From HGM04593 sp045636125 (lineage in GTDB: Bacteria; Bacteroidota; Bacteroidia; Bacteroidales; Bacteroidaceae), in assembly GCA_045636125.1 (NCBI GenBank), contig JAZTWX010000005.1, positions 1-40,729 on the forward strand: 40,729 nt of DNA. Direction: 5' to 3'. Within the stretch, counting starts at the first letter, position 1. Every line of letters starts with the position of its first letter. Positions 10,201-16,547 of this stretch are shown here, piece by piece. The translations under genes and the position numbers were made by a program. A model generated the notes under the pieces. The model was not told the DNA's origin, did not search any database, and saw only the letters and a list, made by a program, of their open reading frames with translations.

Positions 10201-11104
10201 CTTCGGTGACAAAACGGCTTATGCAAATTCTTCAACCGTAGAGGCTACATTGGCTGCCGACGGCAAGAGTTGCGAGATTGTGGTGAAAGCTACCCACGAC
10301 AAGTGTCCCTACAATATCACTTACACCGTTTATGCAAGTGGCGTGGTTGATATGAAGGTCGACTACACTCCCAACCAGTCGCTCCGCCGCATTGGCTTCG
10401 ATGTTATCTTCCCCGCCGGCTACGAGAACGTCACATATTATGCAAAAGGCCCCTGGGAGAACTACATCGACCGTTGCCGTGGCTCGTTCCTCGGACGCTA
10501 CACAACCACCGTGGACGATATGTTCGAAATGTATGCCCACCCGCAGTCGATGGGTAACCGCGAGGCTCTGCGCGAGCTTATGATGCAGAACCCCGAAACA
10601 GGCGATGCCATTAAGATTGAAACTGAGGGTAATGTTTCGTTCTCGCTCTCTCACTACGACCAGGCGCAGTATCTTGTTCCTCAGCTTCACCCCTGGGATT
10701 TGCAGAAGGACGATGTTGTTTACGCAACGTTCGACTATATGCAGCGTGGTATAGGTAACGGCAGCTGCGGCCCCGGTACCGAGAGTATGTACCACTGCCC
10801 CTACGGCGCTACATACAGCCACCAGTTGCGTATCAGCACGGTTGCGGGCGGCAACACAGGAATTGCGGCAACAGGCGTTGACGCTTGCGTGGTTCGTTAC
10901 GACGCAGCTTCGCAGGCCGTTGTTTGCGAGAATATCCCCGACGGAGCCGTTGTGAAGGTCGTTAATATGGGTGGTGCGACCATTGGCGAAACAGTTGCTG
11001 CCAACGGCGCAAAAGTATCGCTTGCAGGCTCTCCCAAGGGCTCTTACCTCATTATAATGAGTGCCGACGGAGCGCAACGCGTTCACAAGTTCATCAAATG
11101 GTAG
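4211..11104 (+). CDS. Secreted GH84-GH2 fusion: beta-N-acetylglucosaminidase plus beta-galactosidase
   Basis: This 2297-residue protein joins two exoglycosidases. A signal peptide (1-25) precedes a GH84 N-terminal domain (about 26-145) and GH84 barrel (about 148-440), with the Asp pair in FFDDVWGG (D263, D264). A helical region follows (about 440-605). Four ricin-like modules carry QxW motifs at 655, 799, 948 and 1090. A LacZ-type GH2 enzyme spans about 1228-2210: jelly-roll and Ig-like domains, a barrel with SLGNES (acid/base E1660) and FLCEYAHAMGN (nucleophile E1726), then the beta-galactosidase small-chain domain (about 1945-2210). Residues 2225-2297 form a beta-rich C-terminal tail. Predicted activities are removal of beta-galactose and then beta-GlcNAc, as in N-acetyllactosamine chains; GH84 members can also act on O-GlcNAc or hyaluronan fragments. 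All catalytic residues are present and the frame is uninterrupted, so this is a genuine fusion unless the assembly is wrong. The substrate is inferred. Confidence 0.93.
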   Translation: MKHFSKLFLLMAAMLLAFGVAPLSAQKAEIYPLPQEIEWSGQVAFPASAAYTIVGESSADADAVALFKKNFTTGGAVQVIMGERGDAAIAEYESLIPEKSEGYYLSVEEGKVIIAGNDGAGTFYGVQSFIQVASQPNVMAVTVTDWPDVPFRGLVEGFYGNPYSEANRMGFFDMFGEQKMNIYIYGPKDDVYHRAQWRENYPAEQAEKIRSYVKAAKANKVDFVWAIHPGENIRWNKEDSVNVVNKLKAMYELGVRTFAVFFDDVWGGEGTRGDKQAELMNYITDELNAAYDDVNPCIICPTQYNRGWSSGDYLTQLGTKMYPEVRIMWTGNSVVDMINKSDMQWINQQIGRKAFIWLNYPVNDYCINHLLMGPTYGNDLDIASMLSGFTSNPMEYAEASKVSLFSIADYNWNMEDYDADQSWLNAIKYVMPRNEESFKFFCENNVDLGSTVHGLRRTGESPEFVAASEVYNQKAAAGDNAAAFAAVGEQYTKFVNAADALLATDEAPELIEEITPWLLSMKYLGLKGVSTVEMNNALLCAQPDSFVNSYLRYQQYDKAQAALRSRDFEGTIKQATPVVATLYVEPFIKNSLSELVARYKEAYDYRLDVFPVQVIENGTYYIKYNGKYLSNTTPNTDGSIPQFVVGKDTIRPQKQEWKVTLDANGRYKIVNLEDNRYLNEKGQFTVSESTNPYDAAWHTYIIYKQPDGKYAVQNGGSAGDKLWTSNGSRVSASSSNELLPSSFIFEFVPISGKEEATMEFTADGIYYIKDGGRYLTNNNIGGSGGTPTFISVSAPGAAQEWRIAPDASGKNCYKITSAVDGRYLNEKGVFGTNAYYPDWNTYVITIQDGLCSLRQTQSATNKGLKFLVSNGTNLVEREVSHADSYTVEIAQKFVEPEPDLEPIELETATIKKYRVENVANGKFISNGGNYENNARIVYAEGSETDKAQQWGLYPTGVKDEYVLVNAGSKRALDMAPEVGYPVQWSFNPYNTNQVFKLVKKEADIYQLLNAGNIAECLGTSTSGTPAIVSATGENTLFRLVETEEMALNFPVANKFFVISCAATGKVITCRSNSYLNSFVYSDAYTGKSGQVWRMSSGNKAYVFTSTQCGLSLDLGLSGACTPLLYTTDTGNANQNIYTEEVAGKEGVYLLYALNSSNAKYYLQAVDGEAFATTTTKGEATEFTLSMVAGKFGNDWENQEFFEENKEAAHATFIPYTSTSLMKADAAYEKPWLTPENADYLNLNGTWKFKFVSEPGMRPGEAEFWGDDANVSAWDNIDVPSCWEMKGYDLPLYVNVEYPFVNNPPYINNKVSGVGNNPVGSYRRTFTLPAGWAEKNVFLHFDGLYSAAYVWVNGNYVGYTQGGNNDHEFEIAKYVREGENNISVQVLRWSDASYLEGQDMFHMSGLHRDVYLYATPKAFVRDHYITSTLDEGYTSGSMNVAFEVENRGSALVTKNIEIELLDAQGAVVASQAQQVAVEAGVTNKESVAFAGLNNLLAWTAETPNLYTVIVRQKDDAGAEEMVFSTKFGFRKVEIKDGVVLVNGQRVFFKGANTQDTHPLYGRTMDVETMLKDIVMMKQSNMNTVRTSHYPRQAKMYAMFDYYGLYIMDEADVECHKSWEDKKKNSISNDATWRAQYVDRTVRMVYRDRNHPSVVFWSLGNESGTGVNFNFTYAATRALDSRPIHYEGYSADGSAANTDMQSKMYPDLAFVRQYSANSIGGEPFFLCEYAHAMGNSVGNLQEYWDIIENSRYGIGGCIWDWVDQSIYDPQAILSGNLTVNGFPKYTTGYDYPGPHQGNFVNNGIITADRAWTSKLTEVKKVYQYAAFTYDAASKTLMVKNKYNFLNLDIFTLRYSVLCNGELVEEGTLDVPSTAPAATAEILLPIATKMDDGAEYLLNVELLKKSAEEWCESGYSLAAEQFTLQERAALPAVAASGDLLTLSTTGGYSVSNGNISFKLGADGFVTEWVANGVKVLEPASLPAYSNIRWIENESPYGKHNFGDKTAYANSSTVEATLAADGKSCEIVVKATHDKCPYNITYTVYASGVVDMKVDYTPNQSLRRIGFDVIFPAGYENVTYYAKGPWENYIDRCRGSFLGRYTTTVDDMFEMYAHPQSMGNREALRELMMQNPETGDAIKIETEGNVSFSLSHYDQAQYLVPQLHPWDLQKDDVVYATFDYMQRGIGNGSCGPGTESMYHCPYGATYSHQLRISTVAGGNTGIAATGVDACVVRYDAASQAVVCENIPDGAVVKVVNMGGATIGETVAANGAKVSLAGSPKGSYLIIMSADGAQRVHKFIKW
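6053..7780 (+). repeat. Four tandem ricin-like (QxW) modules inside the fusion protein
   Basis: Residues about 615-755 and 761-895 are clear duplicates. Each begins with a YYIK-x-x-G-K/R-YL motif, continues with Q-E-W about 37 residues later, and then has a YLNEKG motif. Two more divergent copies follow, from about residue 908 (QQW at 948) and about 1050 (QVW at 1090). The layout is that of carbohydrate-binding beta-trefoil-like modules placed between two catalytic units. Ligand specificity cannot be read from the sequence. Confidence 0.6.
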
Positions 11105-11126
11105 TGAGCAACTATTTATAAAAGAG

Positions 11127-11160
11127 AATCATCCCCGTGCGCACGGGGATGATTTTCTTT
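11127..11160 (+). terminator. Terminator of the GH84-GH2 gene
   Basis: A perfect 28-base palindrome (arms 11127-11140 and 11141-11154) starts 22 bases after the stop codon and runs into a T-rich tail (11152-11160). The GC-rich stem and U-tract make a good intrinsic terminator. Confidence 0.85.
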
Positions 11161-11165
11161 ACCCC

Positions 11166-11194
11166 TCTGCGCGTGTTTTTTATTCACGCGCAGA
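11166..11194. terminator. Second hairpin after the GH84-GH2 gene
   Basis: Ten-base perfect arms (11166-11175 and 11185-11194) surround a T-rich loop of nine bases. It follows the main terminator by 11 bases and may act as a back-up terminator or as a 5' structure for the next transcript. Confidence 0.45.
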
Positions 11195-11303
11195 ATAAAT
11201 TGCAATGGCGCTCTTGCTTTGCCGAAATCTTTTGATTATATTTACTTCGTTCGTAGGGCAAGAGGCTCATTGAACATACATATTATAAAAAGGTATATAA
11301 ACT

Positions 11304-12110
11304 ATTAAAACATTAAGGTTGATTGGAATGGCTCTTATGGCTGTTCTTGTGTGTGTTAATTTTGCTGCCTGTGTCGAGCTAACATCTGCTGATGGTGACG
11401 GCGGCGGTGACGGTGGTGGCGGCAGTAAACGTTTGAAAGAGATTCATACAGTTGGAGAGACCGATAATACCACTAGTTTCAAATACAACGAAGATGGCGA
11501 GCTCATTCAAGTTGTGGTAGAAGAAATGGAATCTAATGGTAATAAAATGGTTCGTACCTATAAATACCACTGGGCCGACAATAGTATAGACATTGATAGA
11601 GAGGATTATTATATGTATTACTATAACGGTGAAAAAAAAGAACATTATAGCAATTATTCATGTATGTTGACACTCGAAGGTGGGCTTGTACAAAGTTGCG
11701 CCGAAGAAAACGATGTGGTGAGATATTTCAATTATAACGACAACGGAAGAATCGCATCTATTAATGTCAGGTATGAAGCTAGGATTGATTGGAACGGCGA
11801 TAAGATGATACGTGTGTCCGCATATGAAGCAGAAACAGAAATATCTTATGGCAAAACCTGCAGTAAAGGATTTTTCCCTTTGATGGGAAGTCAAATACTT
11901 GGCCCGTATGAGGAGCTGTTTAACGCTTGCCCCGAACTCATTGGTGCGCGCAGCAATAAATTGCCTACAAAGGCCCAAATATATGACAACAACGATGGCA
12001 GCACTCTCACCACAAATGTTTCATACAAATACAAGGATGGCTATGTATCGCATATTTCGACTAACTCTTCTTCGGGATATACCCAGGAAATTGATATAAC
12101 TTGGGAATAA
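11304..12110 (+). CDS. DUF4595-like lipoprotein of unknown function, apparent ATT start
   Basis: The product is a predicted lipoprotein of 268 residues. The frame opens after a stop at 11298. A lipoprotein signal peptide is only complete if translation begins at ATT (11304): Lys2 and Arg5, a hydrophobic core, then the lipobox F-A-A-C at residues 20-23. The first TTG (11319) or ATG (11328) would remove the charged n-region. An acidic and glycine-rich linker follows the lipid cysteine. The mature part is beta-rich, with repeated strand-like segments (FKYNEDGELIQV, YKYHWADN, FNYNDNGRIASI), resembling the DUF4595 'porin-like fold' proteins of Bacteroidales. I recall near-identical signal peptides in that order beginning with MKTLRLIG. 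By eye it is more AT-rich than its neighbours. It converges on korB, with a shared terminator between them. No enzymatic function can be assigned. Confidence 0.75.
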   Translation: MKTLRLIGMALMAVLVCVNFAACVELTSADGDGGGDGGGGSKRLKEIHTVGETDNTTSFKYNEDGELIQVVVEEMESNGNKMVRTYKYHWADNSIDIDREDYYMYYYNGEKKEHYSNYSCMLTLEGGLVQSCAEENDVVRYFNYNDNGRIASINVRYEARIDWNGDKMIRVSAYEAETEISYGKTCSKGFFPLMGSQILGPYEELFNACPELIGARSNKLPTKAQIYDNNDGSTLTTNVSYKYKDGYVSHISTNSSSGYTQEIDITWE

Positions 12111-12129
12111 GTTACTGCCAATAAATACA

Positions 12130-12164
12130 AGAATAGGGAAACTGCAACGCAGTTTTCCTATTCT
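12130..12164. terminator. Bidirectional terminator between the lipoprotein gene and korB
   Basis: Sixteen-base arms (12130-12145 and 12149-12164) differ at one position, which still pairs as G-U. The loop is three bases. The hairpin lies 19 bases after the plus-strand stop and 20 bases beyond the end of korB, so it can serve both convergent genes. Confidence 0.8.
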
Positions 12165-12184
12165 CTTTATATGCTTTATCAATC

Positions 12185-13189
12185 TTACTTAATCTCCCAA
12201 GTTTCGTTGGTGTTGAGCAACTCGGTGAAGTTGTGGTACTTCTTCTGGCTCTTGACCTCTTCAATCTGTGCGTGAACGGCGTCGTTGTAGGTGGGAGCCT
12301 CAACATCGCGTATAACGCCAAGAGCGATGGGAAAATCGGGGCCCTCCATAAGGGCGAGCTTGAGGTGCAGGGTTGTGTCCTTGCAGTGTGCATCGTGAAC
12401 AAGAATGTCCTTTTCGGTAATTCCGTTCTCGCCCAGTTTCACAACCTTCAATCCAAAGCCCTCCTGCATAAGTCCCAGCTCGTTGTTCTCGCCGAAAATC
12501 ATAGGCTTGCCGTGCTCCAGGTAGATGGCGTTCTTTGCGCGGCCCTCTTTGGTGTAGATGCTGTCGTGTGTACCGTTGTTGAAGATTATACAGTTCTGCA
12601 GAACCTCTACAACCGATGCTCCCTTGTGCTGTGCGGCAGCTTTGAGGCAGCCGACAGCTGCGCTCATATCGGTTGCAACGCAGCGTGCGAAGAACTGTCC
12701 GCGTGCACCGAAACAGAGCTCTGCGGGGTGGAAGGGGTCCTCCACTGTGCCGTAAGGCGACGATTTGCTCACAAAACCGCGTGCCGATGTGGGCGAGTAC
12801 TGGCCTTTTGTGAGGCCGTAGATGCGGTTGTTGAGCAGTATCATATTGAGGTCGATGTTGCGACGCACTGCATGTATGAAGTGGTTACCGCCAATTGCAA
12901 GGCCGTCGCCGTCGCCCGATATCTGCCAGACAGTGAGGCCCGGGTTGGCAACCTTTGCGCCTGTGGCAATGGCTGCTGCACGGCCGTGAATGGTGTGGAA
13001 ACCGTATGTGTTCATATAGTAGGGCAGGCGCGAAGAGCATCCGATACCCGAAATTACTGCTGTCTGGTGGGGTGCAATGCCAATCTCGCTCATTGCTTTG
13101 TGAAGGGCGCCCAAGAATGAGTGGTCGCCGCATCCGGGGCACCAACGGGGTTGCCCGAATTTGTAGTCTTGTGCTGTATATTCGCTCAT
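12185..13189 (-). CDS. korB: 2-oxoacid:ferredoxin oxidoreductase, beta (TPP-binding) subunit
   Basis: This subunit binds thiamine diphosphate and decarboxylates a 2-oxoacid, most likely 2-oxoglutarate, within the KorAB complex in the cytoplasm. Electrons pass to ferredoxin and succinyl-CoA (or another acyl-CoA) is formed. The 334-residue length is normal. Visible motifs are WCPGCGDH (16-23), the TPP motif SGDGDGLAIGG (91-101) and NNRIYGLTKGQYSPTS (from 120). It starts 2 bases after the korA stop, so the two are translationally coupled. The exact 2-oxoacid cannot be decided from sequence alone. Confidence 0.93.
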   Translation of the reverse strand: MSEYTAQDYKFGQPRWCPGCGDHSFLGALHKAMSEIGIAPHQTAVISGIGCSSRLPYYMNTYGFHTIHGRAAAIATGAKVANPGLTVWQISGDGDGLAIGGNHFIHAVRRNIDLNMILLNNRIYGLTKGQYSPTSARGFVSKSSPYGTVEDPFHPAELCFGARGQFFARCVATDMSAAVGCLKAAAQHKGASVVEVLQNCIIFNNGTHDSIYTKEGRAKNAIYLEHGKPMIFGENNELGLMQEGFGLKVVKLGENGITEKDILVHDAHCKDTTLHLKLALMEGPDFPIALGVIRDVEAPTYNDAVHAQIEEVKSQKKYHNFTELLNTNETWEIK

Positions 13190-13191
13190 AA

Positions 13192-15045
13192 TTATTCCTC
13201 CATAATTTTTGTGAAAGCCTCAACAAGTGTTGCAACCGCAAAGGGCTGGCCTTTCACCTCGTTATACTGATGCAGTGTCACGCCGTCGATTTTTGTGCGC
13301 AGGTACGACGCGAATTGTCCCATATTCTGCTCGGCAACAACAATTTTTTTGTATTTGCGCAATACCTCGGCTGTGTTTGCGGGCAGGGGGTTGATGTAGT
13401 TGAAATGTGCAAGTGCTGTTTTCTTGCCCTCTTTGTTCATTGCCTGCATTGCCTCGCAAAGGTGGCCGTATGTGCCGCCGAAGCCCACAATGAGGAGGTC
13501 GGCGTCGGCGTCGCCCTCAACGGTGAGTGCGGGAATGTCGTTGGCAATCTTCTCAATCTTTTCGGCACGCGCCTCAACCATCTTGTGGTGGTTTTCGGGG
13601 TCGTTCGAAATTGCGCCTGTCGCAGCACTCTTCTCCAAGCCGCCGATGCGGTGCATAAAGCCCTCGGTGCCGGGAACGGCCCAGTAGCGTACGTTGTTTT
13701 CGGGGTTGCGCTTGTAGGGGCTCCAGCCATCGCGCATCTCGGGTGTAACGTAGGGCGGAACAATTGCGGGGTACTGGGCAATGTCGGGGAGCTTCCAGGC
13801 TGCCGAACCGTTGGCGATGAATGCGTCGGTGAGCAGAATTACAGGAGTCATATGCTCAACGGCTATTTTACAAGCGTTGAAGGCTGCATCGAAACAGTCG
13901 GTGGGTGAACTTGCTGCAATCACGGGGATGGGGCTCTCGCCGTTACGGCCGTAGAGTGCCTGCAAGAGGTCGGTCTGTTCCGACTTTGTGGGGAGGCCGG
14001 TTGAGGGGCCGCCACGCTGCACGTTTACGATAACGAGGGGAAGCTCGGTGATTACTGCAAGGTTGATGGCCTCACTTTTGAGGCAGACACCGGGGCCCGA
14101 TGTGCTTGTGCAGGCGAGTGCTCCAGCGTAGGCTGCGCCCACAGCCGATGCACAGCCGGCAATCTCATCCTCGGCCTGCATTGTTACAACGCCAAGCGAT
14201 TTGTGCTTTGCAAGCTCGTGAAGAATGTCGGTTGCGGGGGTGATGGGGTATGAACCGAGGAAAAGGCGCATGCCTGCCTTCTCGGCTGCGGCAATGAGGC
14301 CGTATGCGGTGGCCTTGTTGCCGTTTATGTCCATATATTTGCCCTTTGCCTTTTCGTTCTTGCTCTCAATGCTGTATGTGTGGGCAATTGATGCGTGTGT
14401 GTTGTGGCCCATATTGTAGCCTGCGTGCAACACCTTAATGTTTGCTTCGGCAATCTCGGGCTTTTTGGCGAATTTTGCGCGCAACATACTCTCGGCAAGC
14501 GAGAGGTCGCGGTCGAAGAGCCAGCATACAAGGCCGAGTGCAAGCATATTCTTGCAACGGATGATGCTCTTGTTGTCGAGGCCGCTGTCTTTGAGTGTCT
14601 CCTGACACATTGATGTGATGGGGCAGGGGACAACCTCGCAGGTTATTCCGAGTTCCTCAATGGGGTTGTCGGTCTTGAATTCGGCTTTCTGCAGGTCCTT
14701 CTCGGTGAAAGAGTCGGAGTCGATGATTATGGCTCCTGTGGGCTTGCAATACTTGTGCTGTGTCTTGAGTGCGGCGGGGTTCATTGCAACCAGAATGTCG
14801 CATTTGTCACCGGGGGTGAGCACTTTATCGGCTCCCACGTGTACCTGGAAACCCGAAACGCCTGTGAGCACACCTTGCGGGGCGCGTATGTCGGCGGGGT
14901 AGTCGGGGAATGTACAAATGTCGTTGCCGACAGTTGCCGAAATTGTTGAAAATATATTTCCGGCCAACTGCATACCGTCTCCCGAGTCTCCCGAGAAACG
15001 TACAATTACCTGATCTATTTCTTGTGATGTTTTCTTCTCTGCCAT
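13192..15045 (-). CDS. korA: 2-oxoacid:ferredoxin oxidoreductase, fused gamma-alpha subunit
   Basis: This is the partner of korB. The 617-residue protein joins a gamma domain (about 10-195, with FSGDSGDGM at 17-25) to an alpha domain (from about 240, with YPITPAT at 266-272 and QRGGPSTGLPT at 343-353). This fused form is usual for KorA of Bacteroidota. It supplies the coenzyme A and pyrimidine-binding parts of the complex and supports reductive or oxidative TCA-type metabolism in anaerobes. It is first in a two-gene operon. A weak promoter candidate, TTTC-N20-GAAATTTG, lies on the minus strand at 15086-15117. A large inverted repeat sits further upstream at 15154-15211. Confidence 0.93.
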   Translation of the reverse strand: MAEKKTSQEIDQVIVRFSGDSGDGMQLAGNIFSTISATVGNDICTFPDYPADIRAPQGVLTGVSGFQVHVGADKVLTPGDKCDILVAMNPAALKTQHKYCKPTGAIIIDSDSFTEKDLQKAEFKTDNPIEELGITCEVVPCPITSMCQETLKDSGLDNKSIIRCKNMLALGLVCWLFDRDLSLAESMLRAKFAKKPEIAEANIKVLHAGYNMGHNTHASIAHTYSIESKNEKAKGKYMDINGNKATAYGLIAAAEKAGMRLFLGSYPITPATDILHELAKHKSLGVVTMQAEDEIAGCASAVGAAYAGALACTSTSGPGVCLKSEAINLAVITELPLVIVNVQRGGPSTGLPTKSEQTDLLQALYGRNGESPIPVIAASSPTDCFDAAFNACKIAVEHMTPVILLTDAFIANGSAAWKLPDIAQYPAIVPPYVTPEMRDGWSPYKRNPENNVRYWAVPGTEGFMHRIGGLEKSAATGAISNDPENHHKMVEARAEKIEKIANDIPALTVEGDADADLLIVGFGGTYGHLCEAMQAMNKEGKKTALAHFNYINPLPANTAEVLRKYKKIVVAEQNMGQFASYLRTKIDGVTLHQYNEVKGQPFAVATLVEAFTKIMEE

Positions 15046-15153
15046 ATTGTCGATGGTCGTTTAGTGTGTTTTTTATATTCGGTCGCAAATTTCGTAAACA
15101 TTTGTCAAATGAGGAAATATTTTTGAAGGAACTTTGCTCCGATGAATAAAAAT

Positions 15154-15211
15154 CTGCATATATATGTCCGCTTTTTATTGTACAATGTACACAAACGGAA
15201 TATATATGCAG
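15154..15211. repeat. 58-base inverted repeat between the efflux operon and korA
   Basis: Arm 15154-15170 (17 bases) is complementary to arm 15196-15211 (16 bases) except for one bulged base. The loop contains a second perfect palindrome, TGTAC-AAT-GTACA (15179-15191). The AT-rich structure lies just beyond the end of the efflux operon and about 110 bases upstream of korA. It may terminate the efflux mRNA or act as a regulatory site for korA. A partial extra copy of the arm end (TATGCAG) is at about 15225-15231. Confidence 0.55.
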
Positions 15212-15233
15212 AAAATATAATTTTTATGCAGTA

Positions 15234-16547
15234 TTATTCGAGGTATCTGGATATTTTACCGCTTATCTGCAACAGGGAAATTTCACATATTTTTGTTTTG
15301 TATTGTGCCGACAGAAGGCGCTCTTCGGCGTCGAGAAGGCTCTGTTGTGCCTCGCGAATTTCAAAGCCCGAAATGTCGCCCAGCATATAGCGATCCTTTG
15401 CAATTTCGTGGTTCTCACGCGCTGTTATAAGGTTCTGCTTTTCGAGGTTGAGAAGCTCTATATTGTTCCTGTAGGCCTGCCACAGGTTGCCGAGGTCGGC
15501 TTTCAGTGCAAGCTCAAGCTGCTTGCGTTGCAGTTCGGCGTTGGCAATCTCAATTTTGGCGTTCCTTCTTTCGCGTCGGCGGTTGCCGTCCCATAGGTTT
15601 ATGCCCACGGTGAGCCCCCCGTTCCAGCCGTGGCTGCTGCGGTGGCTGTATGTGTTCTTCTCGTACTTGTTGTAGCCGTAGTCGTAGCCTGCGTTGAGCT
15701 TGAGATAGGGGTAGTTGCGGGCTGTCACCTTCTTATAGTCGAGCTGGGCAAGGGTGTTGTTCGATGCGGCCTGCAGCAGCTCGGCATTGTCGGTGAGGGT
15801 GTTGTTCCACAGCTCGGTGAAGTCGAGCGAGGTGTTCACGTTTATAGTCGTGTCCGATGTGTAGAGCGGGGTATATACCTGCTCCTCGGCCATTAGCTCG
15901 TTGAGTGCGATGCGCGATGTTATTACAACCTCCTGCTGGCTCACGTAACGTGCGCTGTCGGCGTTGAAGTCGACCTTTGCCTGCTGGTAGTCGAGGCGCG
16001 AAAAGTTACCAATGTGGTAGCGCTCCTCAACAATGCGCAGGCGCTCTTTCGACAGCTGCACGGCGTAGAAGTAGTTCTTCAGTCGTATGCGTTGCTGTAT
16101 GAAATTGTAATACTCGCCTGTGAGGGTGGCGATAAAATCTTCCACAGCAATGCGGGTGTTTCTCTCGCCCATACGCTCCATCTCCTTGAGCTGCTTGTAT
16201 GTTGTGGTTGCCTTGAAACCGTCGAAGAGTGTCCAGTTGAGGTCGACGCTTGCGCGTGCAGTGTGGTCGGGGGCGCTGCTTTTCTTTTCGGTTGCTCCCG
16301 AGCCTGCAATCTCGCCGGTGCTGTTGCTGCCCGCAAGGTCGTAGCCGCCCGAAAAGTCGAGCGTGGGCAGGTAACCGGCATTGGCGCGTGTGGCGTTGTT
16401 GTGGGCTATCTGCTCCTTGCCACGGGTTATGAGTATGGAGTAGTTCTTTTCGAGTCCTCGCTCCAGGCACTCTTTAAGCGTTATTGTCTGTGCGCTCATT
16501 GGCAGCGTGGCGGCGCACAAGAGCAGTGTCATTATGCTTTTTTTCAT
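15234..16547 (-). CDS. TolC-family outer membrane efflux protein
   Basis: This is the outer membrane channel of a tripartite RND efflux system. The 437-residue protein has a signal peptide (1-19, ending ...LPMSAQ), followed by two OEP repeats with long amphipathic helices and Asn/Ala/Leu-rich heptads typical of TolC. The repeated phrase 'DYQQAKVDFNAD' and 'EIREAQQSLLDAEERL' positions match the two helical hairpins. Its ATG overlaps the stop codon of the RND pump gene by 4 bases (ATGA), so the two are coupled. It is the last gene of the operon. Substrates are unknown. Confidence 0.9.
   Translation of the reverse strand: MKKSIMTLLLCAATLPMSAQTITLKECLERGLEKNYSILITRGKEQIAHNNATRANAGYLPTLDFSGGYDLAGSNSTGEIAGSGATEKKSSAPDHTARASVDLNWTLFDGFKATTTYKQLKEMERMGERNTRIAVEDFIATLTGEYYNFIQQRIRLKNYFYAVQLSKERLRIVEERYHIGNFSRLDYQQAKVDFNADSARYVSQQEVVITSRIALNELMAEEQVYTPLYTSDTTINVNTSLDFTELWNNTLTDNAELLQAASNNTLAQLDYKKVTARNYPYLKLNAGYDYGYNKYEKNTYSHRSSHGWNGGLTVGINLWDGNRRRERRNAKIEIANAELQRKQLELALKADLGNLWQAYRNNIELLNLEKQNLITARENHEIAKDRYMLGDISGFEIREAQQSLLDAEERLLSAQYKTKICEISLLQISGKISRYLE

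Noticed and set aside
505..11104. A classical polysaccharide utilisation locus
   Set aside because: No SusC, SusD, ECF/anti-sigma or hybrid two-component gene is present, so only the enzymes are claimed.
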